The notes below the pieces were generated by a model. The model was not told the origin of the DNA. It was given only the letters and a program-made list of their open reading frames with translations, and searched no databases. The translations under genes and the position numbers were made by a program. Source: Bacillus tuaregi (GTDB lineage Bacteria; Bacillota; Bacilli; Bacillales; Cytobacillaceae). Taken from it: 64,000 nucleotides of DNA. Below, piece by piece: positions 61,981-64,000 of the stretch. Location of the stretch: contig NZ_LT629731.1 of assembly GCF_900104575.1 (NCBI RefSeq), positions 196,205 through 260,204 on the forward strand. Direction: 5' to 3'. Every line of letters starts with the position of its first letter. Within the stretch, counting starts at the first letter, position 1.

Positions 61981-64000
61981 CGCGATCCGGTTTGTGACGG
62001 CGTCAAGTCTGTATGACGGTCATGATGCGTCCATCAATATTATGAGGAGAATCCTCCAGGCAAGCGGGGCTGAGGTCATTCATCTCGGTCATAACCGGTC
62101 GGTCGAGGAAATTGTGAATGCAGCGATCCAGGAGGATGTCCAAGGGATCGCTGTTTCTTCCTATCAGGGCGGACATGTGGAGTATTTCAAGTATATGGTC
62201 GATCTCCTAAAGGAGCGAAAGGCCTCCCATATTCGAGTTTATGGCGGCGGCGGCGGTGTCATCCTTCCACGGGAGATGAATGAGCTGCATGCCTACGGGG
62301 TGGCGCGGATTTTTTCCCCGGAGGATGGTCGGCGTTATGGCCTGCAGGGCATGATTGATCATATGCTGAAGGAATGTGATTTTCCGTTAGAGACGGTAGG
62401 AGCTGAGGCGTCTGTCGAGAGGCTTGTGACTGGTGATGTCAACGCGATAGCTAGGCTGATTACGCTGGCGGAAAGCCGTGTCGAGGAAGAGCGACCTGAA
62501 GAAAAGGCGTTTTTTGAAAAAATAGCTAGGCTGGCGAAGCAGGCTCCTGTCATTGGGATGACGGGGACTGGCGGAGCGGGAAAAAGTACATTGACCGACG
62601 AGCTGATTCGCCGTTTTCTACATGATTTTCTGGAAAAAAAGGTGGCTGTGATTTCGGTTGATCCGACGAAGCAAAAAACAGGTGGTGCGCTTCTTGGTGA
62701 TAGAATCCGAATGAATGCCATTTTCTCTCCGCATGTGTATATGCGAAGCCTTGCTACACGGAGGTCGGGAAGCGAGCTGTCGGCAGCGGTGGAGGATAGT
62801 ATTCAGGTGGTGAAGGCGGCCGGCTATGATCTTGTGATTGTCGAGACTAGTGGAATTGGGCAGGGAGATGCGGCGATCAAGGATATTTGCGATGTCGCGC
62901 TTTATGTGATGACAAGTGAGTTCGGTGCTCCTTCCCAGCTTGAAAAAATCGATATGATTGATTATGCCGATTTTATTGTGATGAATAAATTTGAGCGTAA
63001 GGGCTCTGAGGATGCAAGAACGCAGGTGCAGAAGCAGTATCAGCGCAGTCATATGCTGTTTGAGCAGAGTCTTGAGGAGATGCCGGTGTACGGGACGATT
63101 GCGAGCCAGTTTAACGACGCTGGGACAAATGCACTGTGGGCGGCGCTGATTTCCCATCTGAATGAAAAATTGGGTTTGGATTGGCGTACTTCGTTTTCAA
63201 AAATAGGAAGGGTTGAGAAGCAGCATGTGATAATCCCCAATGAGCAGCGCTCCTATTTGCGTGAGGTGAAGGCGGCGGTGCGCGGCTACAAGCAGAAGGC
63301 GGCGGAGCAGGCTGAGCTGGCACGGAGGCTGTTCCAGCTGGAGGGTGCGATTGCGGCGGTTAAGGAGCTTGGCGGGCAGGAGGGATCGGTTCAGAAGGTT
63401 GAGGATTATGGCGGACAGAAAAATTCGGTTCAGAAGGTTGATGAGCTTGGCGGGCAAGAGGGATCGGTTAAGAAGGTTGAAGAATTTAGAGACCAGGAAG
63501 GGTCCCAAGGTGTTCAGACATTTAGCCAGCAAGCAGGTGCTGTGGCTGAGCTTGAGCAGATTAAGGAGAGGGTGCTCGAGCGGTTGACGCCGGAATCACG
63601 GCGAATTCTCGAAGCTTGGGAGTCTACGAAGGAGCGCTACAGCGGGGAGCAGTTTACGACAAGAATCCGTGATAAGGAAATTGTGACGGTCTTGAAGTCG
63701 AGGAGTCTGTCGGGGCTGTTGATCCCAAAAGTGGCGCTCCCGAAATATCGCGATTATGGGGAAATCCTTTCGTGGGTGTATCGTGAGAACGTGCCTGGGA
63801 GGTTTCCGTATACGGCAGGGGTGTTTCCGTTTAAACGCGAGGGTGAGGACCCGAAGCGCCAGTTTGCCGGTGAGGGAACACCGGAGCGGACGAATCGGCG
63901 CTTTCATTATTTGTCAAAGGATGACTCAGCGAAGCGCTTGAGCACGGCGTTTGATTCGGTGACCCTGTACGGGGAGGACCCTGATGAGCGTCCTGATATT
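61952..64000 (+). CDS. icmF: Fused isobutyryl-CoA mutase IcmF, N-terminal part
   Basis: The 683 visible residues run to the window end. N-terminal B12 domain (FVTASSLYDGHDASINIMRRIL...SSYQGGH...GGGGGVI, residues about 10-145), then a MeaI-type GTPase (P-loop GTGGAGKS, about 205-212; DPTKQKTGGALLGDR; VETSGIGQGD; NKFERKG), a linker, and the start of the substrate-binding mutase domain (RFPYTAGVFPF). It interconverts isobutyryl-CoA and n-butyryl-CoA with adenosylcobalamin; the fused GTPase acts as chaperone. GTG 61952 follows AAGGAG; ATG 61964 is the alternative. The linker holds a tandem repeat. Confidence 0.93.
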   Translation, partial: MKREMYRPTNAIRFVTASSLYDGHDASINIMRRILQASGAEVIHLGHNRSVEEIVNAAIQEDVQGIAVSSYQGGHVEYFKYMVDLLKERKASHIRVYGGGGGVILPREMNELHAYGVARIFSPEDGRRYGLQGMIDHMLKECDFPLETVGAEASVERLVTGDVNAIARLITLAESRVEEERPEEKAFFEKIARLAKQAPVIGMTGTGGAGKSTLTDELIRRFLHDFLEKKVAVISVDPTKQKTGGALLGDRIRMNAIFSPHVYMRSLATRRSGSELSAAVEDSIQVVKAAGYDLVIVETSGIGQGDAAIKDICDVALYVMTSEFGAPSQLEKIDMIDYADFIVMNKFERKGSEDARTQVQKQYQRSHMLFEQSLEEMPVYGTIASQFNDAGTNALWAALISHLNEKLGLDWRTSFSKIGRVEKQHVIIPNEQRSYLREVKAAVRGYKQKAAEQAELARRLFQLEGAIAAVKELGGQEGSVQKVEDYGGQKNSVQKVDELGGQEGSVKKVEEFRDQEGSQGVQTFSQQAGAVAELEQIKERVLERLTPESRRILEAWESTKERYSGEQFTTRIRDKEIVTVLKSRSLSGLLIPKVALPKYRDYGEILSWVYRENVPGRFPYTAGVFPFKREGEDPKRQFAGEGTPERTNRRFHYLSKDDSAKRLSTAFDSVTLYGEDPDERPDI
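63371..63523 (+). repeat. 39-bp tandem repeat inside the icmF linker
   Basis: Three units of 13 codons, GGQEGSVQKVEDY, GGQKNSVQKVDEL and GGQEGSVKKVEEF (63371-63409, 63410-63448, 63449-63487), and a worn fourth (RDQEGSQGVQTF). They start at residue 474, between the GTPase and mutase domains, and keep the frame. Confidence 0.9.

Overview
The window comes from a low-GC, spore-forming Firmicute of the Bacillaceae (a Bacillus, Neobacillus or Mesobacillus type). The evidence is the strong GGAGG-type ribosome binding sites, the sporulation genes gerQ and rsfA, and a long stretch in the same gene order as the ywd-ywf-ywg-ywh-ywi-ywj part of the B. subtilis chromosome, which lies on the left arm near the origin. 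Two perfect parS centromere sites (24553-24568 and 29183-29198) also fit an origin-proximal location. The species cannot be named from the sequence alone.

Layout. 1-105: start of thiD (minus strand). 600-12841: formate dehydrogenase and molybdenum cofactor block: fdhD, a three-subunit membrane formate dehydrogenase whose catalytic subunit reads an in-frame UGA as selenocysteine with a visible SECIS hairpin, fdhE, mobA, two moeA-type genes (one fused to a binding-protein-like domain), moaE, moaD and moeB. 12964-16070: a metal system made of a small HMA protein, an unusual CPG-type P-type ATPase and an FNR-like regulator. Both transcripts have TTGA(T/C)-N4-(A/G)TCAA boxes centred exactly 41.5 bases upstream of the predicted start site. 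16329-19834: potassium channel pair ktrB/ktrA, split by a TnpB-only IS200/IS605-type element that also carries a ribbon-helix-helix gene. 20106-21972: two-component system. 22044-24429 (minus): stalk protein, small membrane protein, ApbE flavin transferase and ferric-reductase-like membrane protein. 24701-29032: CBO0543-type membrane protein, the csoR-copZ-copA copper operon and small membrane peptides.

29386-53314 is largely the conserved core: ywdI, ywdK, gerQ, chdC, pta, lipL, rsfA, a DUF1450 protein, a nitroreductase-like lipoprotein, serA behind a glycine riboswitch, ywfO, ywgA, ywhB, ywhC, ywhD, pbpG, speE, speB, ywiB, argS, uvsE and a cardiolipin synthase. A 1.1-kb array of about twenty 52-53-bp direct repeats lies between argS and uvsE. 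53491-64000 is a fatty-acid and branched-chain acyl-CoA degradation block: ywjF-like Fe-S oxidoreductase, thiolase, 3-hydroxyacyl-CoA dehydrogenase, two acyl-CoA dehydrogenases, a TetR regulator and fused isobutyryl-CoA mutase (icmF, cut by the window end).

How the parts work together. The mob/moe/moa genes make and finish the bis-MGD cofactor, FdhD and FdhE mature the enzyme, and the FdhABC complex passes formate electrons to the membrane. moaA, moaC, mogA/moaB and the selenocysteine genes selA, selB, selC and selD are not in the window and must lie elsewhere. Several dispersed repeat families (a three-hairpin element, a GC-rich palindrome, very long palindromic terminators and minisatellites) mark the intergenic spaces. 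No tRNA, rRNA, CRISPR array or prophage was seen.
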